64,000 bases of DNA from Planococcus citri (Eukaryota; Arthropoda; Insecta; Hemiptera; Pseudococcidae): assembly GCF_950023065.1 (NCBI RefSeq), contig NC_088679.1, positions 66,464,001 to 66,528,000 of the forward strand, read 5' to 3'. The position numbers and the translations under genes were made by a program. The notes below the pieces were generated by a model. That model made no database searches. It saw only the letters and a list, made by a program, of their open reading frames with translations, and had not been told where the DNA came from. The stretch's first letter is position 1, and each line of letters starts with the position of its first letter. Shown piece after piece: positions 35,915 to 46,708 of this stretch.

Positions 35915-36716
35915 TGTTGATGTATTCGAAATCTCATAACGATTTTTTAATATACTTAGGTACTTAAATGATGATGACGACGGTTCAACAGAGGCGCACA
36001 AACTGAACGTGGATGGGTTCGAATGGAATATTACTACCTGTGTTTGTAAAACGCCTGAAATTATTGATCGCTACCTTCATGAAAACTATACAAGTTACTA
36101 AGTTTTTAATAACAGGGTTCATTTCGTATCCAATTTTCGAAGTAGGTAGACGTAAAACAAATGGTATGGAATATACGAATCGTCGAAATGAAAAATTTTT
36201 TAAAAGTTGTGGTCAACTGTTTGGTAAATATTGAGATACTTACTTTTGTGTTTAGTATGAGTAGACGAAAAAAATACGTTTTATGTACTCAACTATTTAT
36301 ACAGTAAATTGTGGCGTAGAGATGTTTGAATTACTTTAAATGAAAGACTTAGAAATGAATAATTTTACGAACGTGCGGTTAATAAATTATTCTTAAGGAA
36401 AGGACAGTTTTGAATAATAGATTTGCGAAACAAACGATTTAAAATAAGGCGTAGGGCGTAGTAACCATAGGTACCTACATACTACCTAAGTCAATATTTT
36501 AAGTATATTATGTATAGGTATTTATCGAAGCATCGGATACACTTGAACAGTAGATTTAAGGGCCAATATTGTATTCCTCGAAAAAGTGTAGCAAAGAATA
36601 GGACGAGGAAGAAATTTATGCAACTTGGGAAGAGGGTGCCTGGTTCGAACAAAACAATTTCACGATTTCTCGTTCAGCATTAATTTTAATAACAAGATGT
36701 AAAAAATAATAATAAT
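35915..36716. other. 5' flank of receptor F
   Basis: AT-rich upstream DNA with several GTAGGTACCTAC words; no promoter motif or gene recognised. Confidence 0.45.
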
Positions 36717-36805
36717 AGTCCGGCATATGACAATAGGAGTAATTGCACCCCCCCCCCGAATCCTCCGGGACAACTTTTTTCTTAAAGGGGACATCCTAAC
36801 GAACA

Positions 36806-38530
36806 CACACTGGACCGGCCTAATGAAAAGTGCGCGCATGGACCCAAAAAAAAATACCAAATAAATATGTTTTTTTTTGGTTCTGTAGAAGGTACATGCT
36901 TCCCCGAATCCGAAAACACTCAAAACAAAATTTCCATATGCCCCGTCACTCCCCTAACACGACCAATCGTTGCGCGCGACATTGCACTGTCGCGCCACCC
37001 AGCACGTTGACACTTATGCAGGTAATTGCTTGCTCTTAATTAGCGGGTAAAAATGCGTGAAAATTTATGAAAAAAACGTGATTATGAAGTGAAAAGTGTA
37101 CTTTTTTCATTTGTTTGAATACGATTTTCGAATGTGATACTGTTTTTAAGAAAACTGACAGCAAAGGAAGTGGTACTTTTAAGCTGTTTTTACCTGTTTG
37201 TTGTACTATTACTTGTTCGGATCAAGGTGGATCAAAAAATTTTTCGTGAAAATCTATTAATTTGAATGTGTTTTTTAAGGTTATGGTAGTTGTAGCTGCG
37301 GAAACTTGCGGATTTTTGATTTATTGTCGTTTTTTTCAAGTTTAAACGTGTAAAATTTGCGAATTTTCACTGAAATCGAACTTTATGGAATCTTTTGTGT
37401 ATCTTTAGGTCATTTTTTCGTGCTTTAAAACTTTTTAAAGTTTTTTATGATATTGTACGACTAGTTATACTTGAGGTAGTACCTATATTGTTGGGTGGTT
37501 TTCTTTGGTTTATCTGCAAGTTGCAGAATTTGGAACAGTTTGGTACCTAATTTTCGTGTTTGAATACGTGTCCCAAAATCTAAAACGTATAATTTAGGGT
37601 GTTTCGAATGCGATGAATCCATTTTTGACATCATTTTTGTGAAATTTCCCAAAGGTGGACCAGGGGAGAGGGGGTCGAAAATGAAAATTCGCAAAAAAGT
37701 CGTGTTTGGTATCAAAATATATGTTTTTTACCTTCCTGAATTCATTGAATTTTTGAGGAAAATAGCTAAAATCTCAATTTAAATTTAGGCCATCAAAAAA
37801 ATTAAGAAAACCTGGTTAAAGAAACGAAAAATTGAAACAGCTGAAAATTAGAAGAAATTATAAATTACAATTCACTATTATCAGCTTTGAATTTTCAATA
37901 GTAGGTATTGTCTGAAGTAGGTATGTAGTTAATTGCAAGAAATATGATAATTTTTTTGAAAATTTTCAAATTTTGACCCCCCCCCACCCCACACTTCTCG
38001 AACCCTGATCCTCGGAGCGTAAAAATAGTGTGAAATTCGAATTCTACACCTTCGAAAACCTACATATCGATATGTATGATCATTTTTTTTGAAAATTTTC
38101 AAATTTTGACACCCCCACCCCCCACCTCTCGAAACCTGAACCTCGGAGCGTAAAAATAGTGTCGAATTCGAATTCTACGCCTTCGAAAACCTACATTTTG
38201 ATATGTATGATCATTTTTTTGAAAATTTTCAAATTTCAACACCCCCACCCCCCACCCCTTGAACCCTGAACCTCGGAGCATAAAAATAGTGTGAAATTCG
38301 AATTCTACGTCTTCGAAAACCTTCATATCGATATGTATGATCATTTTTTTGAAAATTTCAAAAATTTTGAGCGAGTACCACCCCCCCAGTGGGGTTAGGG
38401 GTAAAATTGATACCAAAATCGAATTTATCGTGAAAAATTACATAAGAGAAGGTCATATTTTTTATGTTGTGGGTCATCATTTCTCAAAAAATTGACATGC
38501 GCGCATATTTTATTAGGCCGGTCCAGTGTG
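36806..38530. mobile_element. Transib-like transposon nested in the foldback
   Basis: 1725-bp element whose ends are inverted repeats of CACACTGGACCGGCCTAATG continuing to GCGCGCATG, flanked by a perfect 5-bp duplication GAACA (36801..36805 and 38531..38535). The uninterrupted sequence TAACGAACATTTTAAAG is seen in the opposite arm of the host foldback, which proves the insertion. CAC at the tip plus a 5-bp duplication is the Transib pattern; the family is inferred, as no transposase frame is present. Inside, 37958..38362 is a 130-bp tandem repeat. Confidence 0.75.
37958..38362. repeat. Tandem repeat of about 130 bp, three copies
   Basis: Starts at 37958, 38091, 38221 and a partial fourth at 38351. 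Each unit runs GAAAATTTTCAAATTT, a C-rich stretch, CCTCGGAGC.TAAAAATAGT, GAATTCTAC and ATATGTATGATCATTTTTTT. Confidence 0.85.
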
Positions 38531-40169
38531 GAACATTTTAAAGAAAACTTGCCCAAAAAAAAGTTGGCCTTACTTACAAAATGGCGGCCATTTTGATTGA
38601 CAGGTCAGCCGAAATACCAGATTTTGCGTTTCAACATAAGACTTGCACGAAATTTTTCAAATTTTACAAAGGTAGATCGAAAGATCATGCAAAAATTCAT
38701 CACCTGTCAAAATTTCAAGTGCTAAAGTGCGTTTTTCGATTTTTGGTGAATTTTTGAAAATCGAATTTATGTAGGCCAAAAATGAGGGGAAAAAATCAAA
38801 ATTTTACCAAATTGACCAAGAAAGCTGAAATTTGGGATATACCCTATTTCCGACATGCCAAATCGATTGGAAACGGTTTCAATCCGTTTTGAGCAGTTCC
38901 GGAGCCTCCAGCAGATTTTTTAAACTCGAAATTCCCACAAAGTTCCATCAAATTGGAGTTGTAAAGCTGAAATTTATTCTAAAAACTAATTTCAATACGC
39001 TACGAAGTACTGCAGGTGAATTTCGAGTCGTTTTGGAGCCTCCAGCGACTTTTTGAAAATTCCTGAAGCCCCCAGCAGATTTTTGAAATTAGAAATTTCC
39101 CCAAAATTTCATCAAACTGAGATGGAGAGTCGAAGTTCATTCTGCAAAGTAATTTCAATACGCTACGAAGTTGATTGCTGGGGGATTTCAAGTCATTTTG
39201 GAGCCTCCAGCGACTTTTTGAAAGGTTGTATGGCGTTTTTTTGGAAAATTAAAATTTCCTAAAAGTATCTGGAAGCTTGAAACCATTTGAAACCACCATG
39301 TAGTCTGTGAAGTAAATTTCAGCTTGCCAACTCCATTAAATAAATTAATGTTGGAGAAATTTCTAGTTTCAAAAATCTACTGGAGGCTCCAGTAATTTTC
39401 AAAAAAGTCGCCGGGGGCTCTAAAATGACCTGAACCCACCTGAAGTCGTCTTCAGAGGGTGTTAAAGTTGGAGTGTAGAGTAAATTTCAGCTTTCCATCA
39501 CTCCATTTAATGAAATTTTGTGAAAATTTAAAGTTTCAAAAATCTGCTGGAGGCTTCAGGAATTTTCAAAAAATCGCTGGAGGCTCCAAAACGACTATAA
39601 ATGCACCTGCAGTACTTCGTAGCGTATTGAAATTAGTTTTTAGAATAAATTTCAGCTTTACAACTTCAATTTGATGGAATTTTGTGGGAATTTCGAGTTT
39701 CAAAAATCTGCTGGAGGCTCCAGAACTGCTCCAAACGGGTTGAAACCGTTTCCAAACGATTTGGCATGTCGGAAATAGGGTATATCCCAAATTTCAGCTT
39801 TCTTGGTCAATTTGGTAACATTTTGATTTTTCCCTCATTTTTGGCCTAAATTCGACTTTCAAAAATTCACCAAAAATCGAAAAACGCACTTTAGCACTTG
39901 AAATTTTGACAGGTGATGAATTTTTGCATGATCTTTCGATCTACCTTTGTAAAATTTGAAAAATTTCGTGCAAGTCCTATGTTGAAACGCAAAATCTGGG
40001 ATTTCGGCTGACCTGTCAATCAAAATGGCCGCCATTTTGTAAGTAAGGCCAACTTTTTTTTGGGCAAGTTTGCTTTAAAATGTTCGTTAGGATGTCCCCT
40101 TTAAGAAAAAAGTTGTCCCGGAGGATCGGGGGGGGGGGTGCAATTGCTTCTATTGTCATATGCCGGACG

Positions 40170-42180
40170 ATGAAAATAATATTGTCGTTCTGTCTGCGTG
40201 CCTGGGATAACTATGCAGTAGGCAATCCAAACCACAAAGGCGTGAATAGGTTGGACAACTTATGAAATTGAAGGGGCAAAGTTAACTTATGAGATATTTT
40301 GTGTTGATTCTTCAAGTCTGCGCAGGTCTTTATAAATTAATCTTGATGGGTATGGATTTTGATTGCGTCATGTTAAAAAAGTTGAAATAAAAGATGCTTA
40401 CAAAAAAAATTATTTTTCCCTCTTCAACGGAACTTCTCAACAGGTGCAACAACATTCAACCTTTGGAAAATTTCTTCACTCTCGGTTCGAAACAATTTCA
40501 AAAATTCTATAACTAAGCTGATTTTCCCTGAGGTAAAAGTGCCTAATACGGCCCTCTGCCCAATATGGACCAAGACCCAAGGTCTACCTCGCATGTTTGT
40601 GGGGCAATGTGCTGGGAAAAATCTAGACTATTCGTTTTTCCACTCCCTTCTAAAGTGTACTCAAGATCAAATGTACACCCTGTGCAGAAAATTCCATTCC
40701 GCAAGGCGAATTACTCGATTTACAGTCAGAGTGAAAAAGTAGTGATTCTATAAATGGTGAAAGTAGTGAAAAAGTAGTGAATTTAGTCAAAAGGGTAGTG
40801 AAACGATGAAAAAATTCACTAATGTGTTCATTGTATTGTTTTTTTTTTTAAATAATTTTTATTGAAATTAAAAAATACTTCAAATATTACGTACAGATCT
40901 TACAATTTCAATTTTTTGATAATTTTCCTGTGAAAAATTGTTGACTTTGTTGATTTTTGCGTGTGTGGGTGGGAGAAGGGAGTCGAGTAGAGAGCTGTCT
41001 GAAAATTCGGTTGAAAAAGGGTAAGTAGTGAAAATAGTAGTAAGTAATTTTTTCAAAAAAAAAATCCGTTACGAGATGATCAACTTCTGGTAATTCTTAA
41101 TTATTATTGAGGGGGGGGGGGGTGGATTTAACAAATTTTATAACACTTTCGACAAATCACCATTCAATTTTGAGAATGTCGTTTTTTGATGGTCAATCAA
41201 TTTTTGATATTTTTGAGCGATTTTCACAATCAATTTTACAATTTTTATGGTACTTTGTTTGTGAATATTCATTTCTGTCTCTTTAGTATAAACACGGAGA
41301 TCGTCTGAACTTTTACTTTGGCCTTCGACCATTATTATTTCATATATATCTGTTGATGGATCAATCATTTTATAACTAACTAATCCACCTTAATTTTTCT
41401 TTTTTTCAGGTGAGTACAAATTCCCTTCCAAAAATGGTAGAATATGAACTCGCGTATGATAATAAGTAAGTAGGTAATTTTATAATCCTTATGAGAAAAG
41501 TTACGTAAGTCACTTCTACACCTGTGTCCTTTTATTTTTATGACAAATGGAAAAAAAATTCTGAAGTCGTGGAATTTGAAAATCAGCTGAAATAATTGTT
41601 CATCGGGTTTAAATTGAGATGATCTGATTTTCCAAATACGAATTTGGAAACAGTAGATCAAATTTTCGAGCTCACAAACGATTTTGATTTTTAATGAATT
41701 TTTGAAAAACTATATAGGTACCTAAACTTGGGTCAAAAATGAAAAAAACTCAAAATTTTACCAAATAGACGAACATAGCTGAAATTTGATGTGTGCGTGT
41801 CCTGTTTTCGACCCTACAAATCGATTGGAAACGATATAGAACCATTTTGAGTGATAGTTCTGGGTCCATGCAGATTTTTGAAAATTGAAATTTCTACAAC
41901 ATTTTACCCAATTGAGTTGTGTTGAAATGAAATTTACTTAGTACGCCATTTTTAATATTCTGAGTCGATTGGAGGTAGTTTCAGGCTGTTCTGGAGCCTA
42001 TATTTTGGACATTTTAGATTTTCTAAATAAAAAGTGATATAAAAACCGTCCAAAATTAACTTTGGAGTCTTTTTTTTTTCAAAATGCTGGGTATCTAACA
42101 GGCAATGAAGGTAGTGAAAAAGTAATGATTTTAAAAATAGTGAGAGTAGTGAAAAATTATCTAGCGAATTTAGTCAAAGA
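40170..42180. other. Intergenic DNA with repeat fragments
   Basis: GTAGTGAAAAAGTAGTGA-type words recur at 40735..40820, 41010..41060 and 42100..42180. A diverged fragment of the foldback interior lies at about 41690..42010 (TTCGACCCTACAAATCGATTG, CAGATTTTTGAAAA). No gene recognised. Confidence 0.45.
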
Positions 42181-42465
42181 GGCACAGTCATCGAGAGACG
42201 AATGCTACGCTACTTCGGACACATCGTGAGACAGGACAACCTGGAAAAATTGACAGTCCAAGGCCACATAGAAAGCAAGAGGGGAAGGGGAAGATCACCC
42301 ACCCGATACACGGACTTAATCAAGAAAACTGCCAAAATGTCACTGGGAGAATGCATGAGAAAGGCCGAGGACAGAGATAGCTGGAGGGTACTGGTTGCGG
42401 GGATTTTGTAGTCGCAATGTCCAGATACAGGCAAGGAGGAAGAAGAAGGTAGAGGAAAAATGTAA
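42181..42465 (+). pseudogene. LINE 3' end (RT C-terminal tail, 5'-truncated)
   Basis: The plus frame reads VIERRMLRYFGHIVRQDN, then EKLTVQGHIESKRGRGRSPT and later MRKAEDRDSWRVLVAG, ending TAG at 42411. This is the typical C-terminal tail of RTE- or CR1-like LINE polymerases (family pattern: LrffGHixR...GxxxGkRgrGRpxxrwxDxi...AxdRxxWrxlv). It is followed by a GGAAGAAGAAGG purine tail at about 42440 as expected at the 3' end of such elements. Only the last roughly 80 codons are present, so it is a dead, strongly 5'-truncated insertion. Confidence 0.8.
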
Positions 42466-42469
42466 TAAT

Positions 42470-43714
42470 TCAAACATGCAACAAAAACCTCTAAAATTGA
42501 TTGAAATTAAGAAATTCTTTGTGCATTGTATGTGTTACTGTTAATGTGTTTACTCCAGGTATTTCATATGTACATTACCTGAGAAAGTGTGAAATTGAAT
42601 TTTTTCTACACTTTACCTAGTTATTTTAAAGTGTGAAATCAATAATTGAACTGCGATAAAGTAAGAAATGAAGGTTAATTCAAAGCTAGAACAGGGTGTC
42701 CTGCCACAGAATAACCTCCGAGCCCCAGGGGCAGATTTTTGGCCACTCAAAAAAAAAGTTTTTTTCATTTTGTACTTTACTTTCAACATTACATGTACAC
42801 TGTTGAGTGACTGTGATAAGTAGAGTGTTGAGGTTTGTGGGGCTTGATAGCAAATTCAACGTAGCATTTTGTGATATGGCTAATAACTGCGCTAGATGAA
42901 CAGGAAGAGTTGTACGGTTGTACCAAAGTGAAATAATTGGAAAAACGCGTTCAAAAATTGGCATTTTTTTTTGTTTTTGTAAAAAACCTGAAAAATTGTT
43001 ACTCATGACATATCCTTTTTATCAGTTGCCTTGAATTGAAAAAGTGTGACTTTTTGGTACCGTAAACCCAAGCCTCTCTATCTCAATTTGTAAAAAAGTT
43101 TCACCGCTTTCAATGCTGAACAAAAACTTGGAAAAATTCAAAAATTTCATTTTTTTTTTACTCTCATTTAAAGATTTGGTGCAGTTATTAGCCACATCAA
43201 AAAATTCTACGTGAAATTTTCTATTGAGTCTGGCAAACCTGAATTTTTAAACAGTTCATTTCATGATTTAACTGATCACACCTCGGTATTTCATGGAATA
43301 ACTATAGATTCTTCATACATTACCTAGATGAGCTATGAAAAATTTACTTGCATTAAGTACTTTTTCGTTGATTTATGAAATAACTAGGTATTTCATACAT
43401 TACCTGGAGTAAACACATTAACGGTAACATATGTACATTGTACTTACAAATTTTCTTCCAATTTCAATTTTTTTTTTAAATTTTCTGTTGAAAAAGATTT
43501 TGTTATTGGAGAGTTTTCTAAAAATTTGGTTGAAGACAGGTAGTAAAAAAAGTAGGTAGGTAGTGAAAAAGTAGCGATTTTTTCAACAAAAAAAATCTGT
43601 TAGGGTATCATGATAGTAAAAAAATGATTTTTGTTATCTCAACTTTTTTTTGTTGAGAATTGCGTTTTTACAATTATCAAGAAAATATTTGAAAAAAATG
43701 TTGCGATTCGTGTT
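42470..43714. other. AT-rich intergenic DNA
   Basis: A direct repeat with TACATTACCTG/TTTCATACATTACCTGGAGTAAACAC-like words occurs near 42545-42590 and 43310-43430. No gene recognised. Confidence 0.4.
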
Positions 43715-44465
43715 AAGGACCTTGAGAGGCCTGACAGGCAGACAGACGACCTTAGGAAGCCACAATGACGGGTCAACGACCTCGATGGGCGAGGCAGTCA
43801 AACAAATCACTGTGAGAGGCTAGACAGGTAGATCAGTGACCTTTAATAGCCAGGCATAAGGGTCAATGACCTTAAGGTTCTAGACAATGCAGACAGATGG
43901 CATTGGGAAGCTACAACAAAAGGTCAATGACCTAGATGGGGTCAAATAGTGCGCTTCAAGAGGCCGGACACGCGGACAGACGACCGTGAGAAAGCTACAC
44001 CAATAAGTCAGTGACTTCAAGAGACCATACAGATGATATGTACAATGACATTTAGAGGTCAGACGACCTTGAGAAGCCATAATGAAGGGTGAATGACTTT
44101 GGTGTACTTGACGATGAACAATCTTGAGAAACCATTTCTACTGGTCAATAACCTTGAACCTTGAGATAATGATAGGTTAACGACCTTGATGGGCCAGATG
44201 GGCTGACAGGCGACCTTAAGACGCCAGACAGGCATGCAGATAGCATCAAAAGACTAGACAGGTAAATCAGTGACCGTAAGAAGCCAGATAGATGGGTTAA
44301 TGACCTCAAGCGGCTAGCAGGTAGACATACGACCTTGAGAAGCCATAGTGAAAGGTCAATGACCTTGATGAGTCACAGGCGGAAAGACCAACAAACGACC
44401 TATTTTGAATGGTCAATGACCTTGATGAGCCAGCCAGACAGACAGACAGACGATCTTGAAAATCC
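43715..44465. repeat. Degenerate minisatellite, CAGACAG / GGTCAATGACCTT units, array 2
   Basis: Same unit family as 1722..2405: ACGACCTTGAGAAGCCA and GGTCAATGACCTTGATGGGC words alternate at roughly 50-60 bp. Confidence 0.8.
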
Positions 44466-44621
44466 ATAAAATACTGATGAACCAATGATAACAATTCAGT
44501 AAATTTTGTTTCAAGTTCTTATAAGTCAGATTCAAATACGAAAAAATATATGAAAAGATACGCTAGGTACTTACGAGTTGAAAAGTCACTTTAATTTGAT
44601 GAAAATCGATTATCACAATGA

Positions 44622-45887
44622 CATAGGTCATTCCATTCTCATTCCATGCCAAATCGGCGGATTTTTGCACGAGGGGTCTTCGATTTTTTTCAAAATCAGA
44701 TCATTTGTAGAGGTCATCAAACGATGACGAATGACGCAAACCGGACATTTTTTCGATTTTTTTTGACGGAGCTGTGGCGCTTCAAAGTTCTCCAAAATGG
44801 CCGAAAATGGAAAATTTCAGTTGCAAATTGCTCCGGTTGTACGTGGTATAGAATTTTGAACTTTTTTTCAAATTGTAGTACTTTGAGAGGGTAATCGACG
44901 AGTGATGTCAAAATCAGTGTTGCCACTTTTAAAAACCTAAAAAGATCGATTTTAAAACTAATAATTTAAATATAACCATGATGTCCGCCAGTAAAAATTC
45001 TGAAAAAATTCTAAGTTTTAGTCCTTTTTATGTAGAATAACATATCAAAAAATTGGAGGGGCCTTTTTTTTCATTTTCGAGAAAAAAAAATTACAAGTTT
45101 TACAATTGCTGCAAAAGTACCATCAGAAACCTAAAAAATGAAAATTTTTGCATTTTTGAAATATTTTACCCATGTGTAGACGATAATGTGAAAAAAATCC
45201 CCCTCCCCCCATTTTTCAACGAATTTACATTTTTCGTGCTATAAATTTTTATTTCAAGAGTGAAATATATGCATTTTTCGTCAATTTGTCGACAAATTGG
45301 GGGGAGGGGGATTTTTTTCACATTATCGTCTACACATGGGTAAAATATTTCAAAAATGCAAAAATTTTCATTTTTTAGGTTTCTGATGGTACTTTTGCAG
45401 CAATTGTAAAACTTGTAATTTTTTTTTCTCGAAAATGAAAAAAAAGGCCCCTCCAATTTTTTGATATGTTATTCTACATAAAAAGGACTAAAACTTAGAA
45501 TTTTTTCAGAATTTTTACTGGCGGACATCATGGTTATATTTAAATTATTAGTTTTAAAATCGATCTTTTTAGGTTTTTAAAAGTGGCAACACTGATTTTG
45601 ACATCACTCGTCGATTACCCTTTCAAAGTACTACAATTTGAAAAAAAGTTCAAAATTCTATACCACGTACAACCGGAGCAATTTGCAACTGAAATTTTCC
45701 ATTTTCGGCCATTTTGGAGAACTTTGAAGCTCCACAGCTCCGTCAAAAAAAATCGAAAAAATGTCCGGTTTGCGTCATTCGTCATCGTTTGATGACCTCT
45801 ACAAATGATCTGATTTTGAAAAAAATCGAAGACCCCTCGTGCAAAAATCCGCCGATTTGGCATGGAATGACCCATAATGAAAAATTT
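44622..45887. mobile_element. Foldback element, near-perfect palindrome
   Basis: Arms of about 590 bp (to 45212, and from 45297) are almost perfect inverse complements around an 84-bp loop. The outer arm contains GGTCATTCCA...TGCCAAATCGGCGGATTT; the inner arm ends GAAAAAAATCCCCCTCCCCCCA. The 82-codon frame at 44646..44894 reappears on the other strand at 45615..45893. No transposase and no clear target duplication. The left outer end has an extra CATTCTCATT-like stretch compared with the right one. Confidence 0.8.
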
Positions 45888-45889
45888 TT

Positions 45890-46708
45890 GCATCCTAAAT
45901 ACTTATTTATGTTGAAATTTTCTTCCTTTTGCCTCAGATTTGGTCTCAGCTCATTTCTCTCTCCTCCTCTATTTTTTAAATGCCATTTTTACAACAAAAA
46001 ATCAAATTTTTTCAAAATCCAAATGGACTACATTTTTTTACTCCTCAGTGTAAAATTTAATTCCACCCTAAACTCATTTTTGGAAATTTTTTACTTGTCT
46101 GGTCTTTCCGTGTGGTCTTCATTTTTTTTTCAAGTTTATAAAAGTCTGATATTTCTAATTTTAAAATGTCACAGAATATGACATAACATCAAATTGCCAG
46201 AAATCGGCCATTTTTTGTTTTTAAATGTCTAACATAATGACGAGGGTGCTTTTTCAAATCAATTTTGAAGCACGGATTTTCATTGGTTTTGAATGATAAT
46301 TCAATTTTTTAAAAACTATTTTCAATTTCATTTTTTCCACCATTCGACATAACACGGTACCATAATTTCTTCCATCTGAAATAATATTATTTCAATTCAT
46401 TTCCAAAAAATATCATCACCCATGTCAAATTGTTAGGTTGTTGATGGAATAATACACAGGTACTTATATTTATTCAACACGTAATCAGGTTGAAAAATTT
46501 GATACAAATATTATTTCAATTACATAACCTACTACATTAAAAGTGATGCTCCTTCATTCGTGTACTATGCAACAATATCCAGTTCCTTACATTCAGGAGT
46601 ATTCGACGAATTGAAGGAACATTACTTTTCGTACATATTCTACTCATTCCCTGACGCATAGTTCGTTTCACTTTCATCATTTTCAAACCTACTCGAATAT
46701 GAGGGGTT
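45890..46708. other. Intergenic DNA downstream of receptor G
   Basis: AT-rich, no gene; the open frame continuing from the foldback arm to 46181 is a by-product. Confidence 0.45.

Larger units (their letters stand above)
36718..40168. mobile_element. Foldback element, GTCCGGCATATGACAATAGG family, copy 2
   Basis: Same ends as the element at 21762 (GTCCGGCATATGACAATAGG and its inverse complement) and the same internal blocks, but interrupted in its left arm by another transposon at 36806..38530. Without that insertion it would be about 1.7 kb, like copy 1. The left flank is TA; the right flank reads GA, so the duplication has probably mutated. Arms contain the same 70-90 codon frames in both directions. 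No transposase. Confidence 0.78.

Noticed and set aside
44646..45893. Small protein pair at 44646..44894 and 45615..45893
   Set aside because: Mirror copies in a palindrome; no homology seen.
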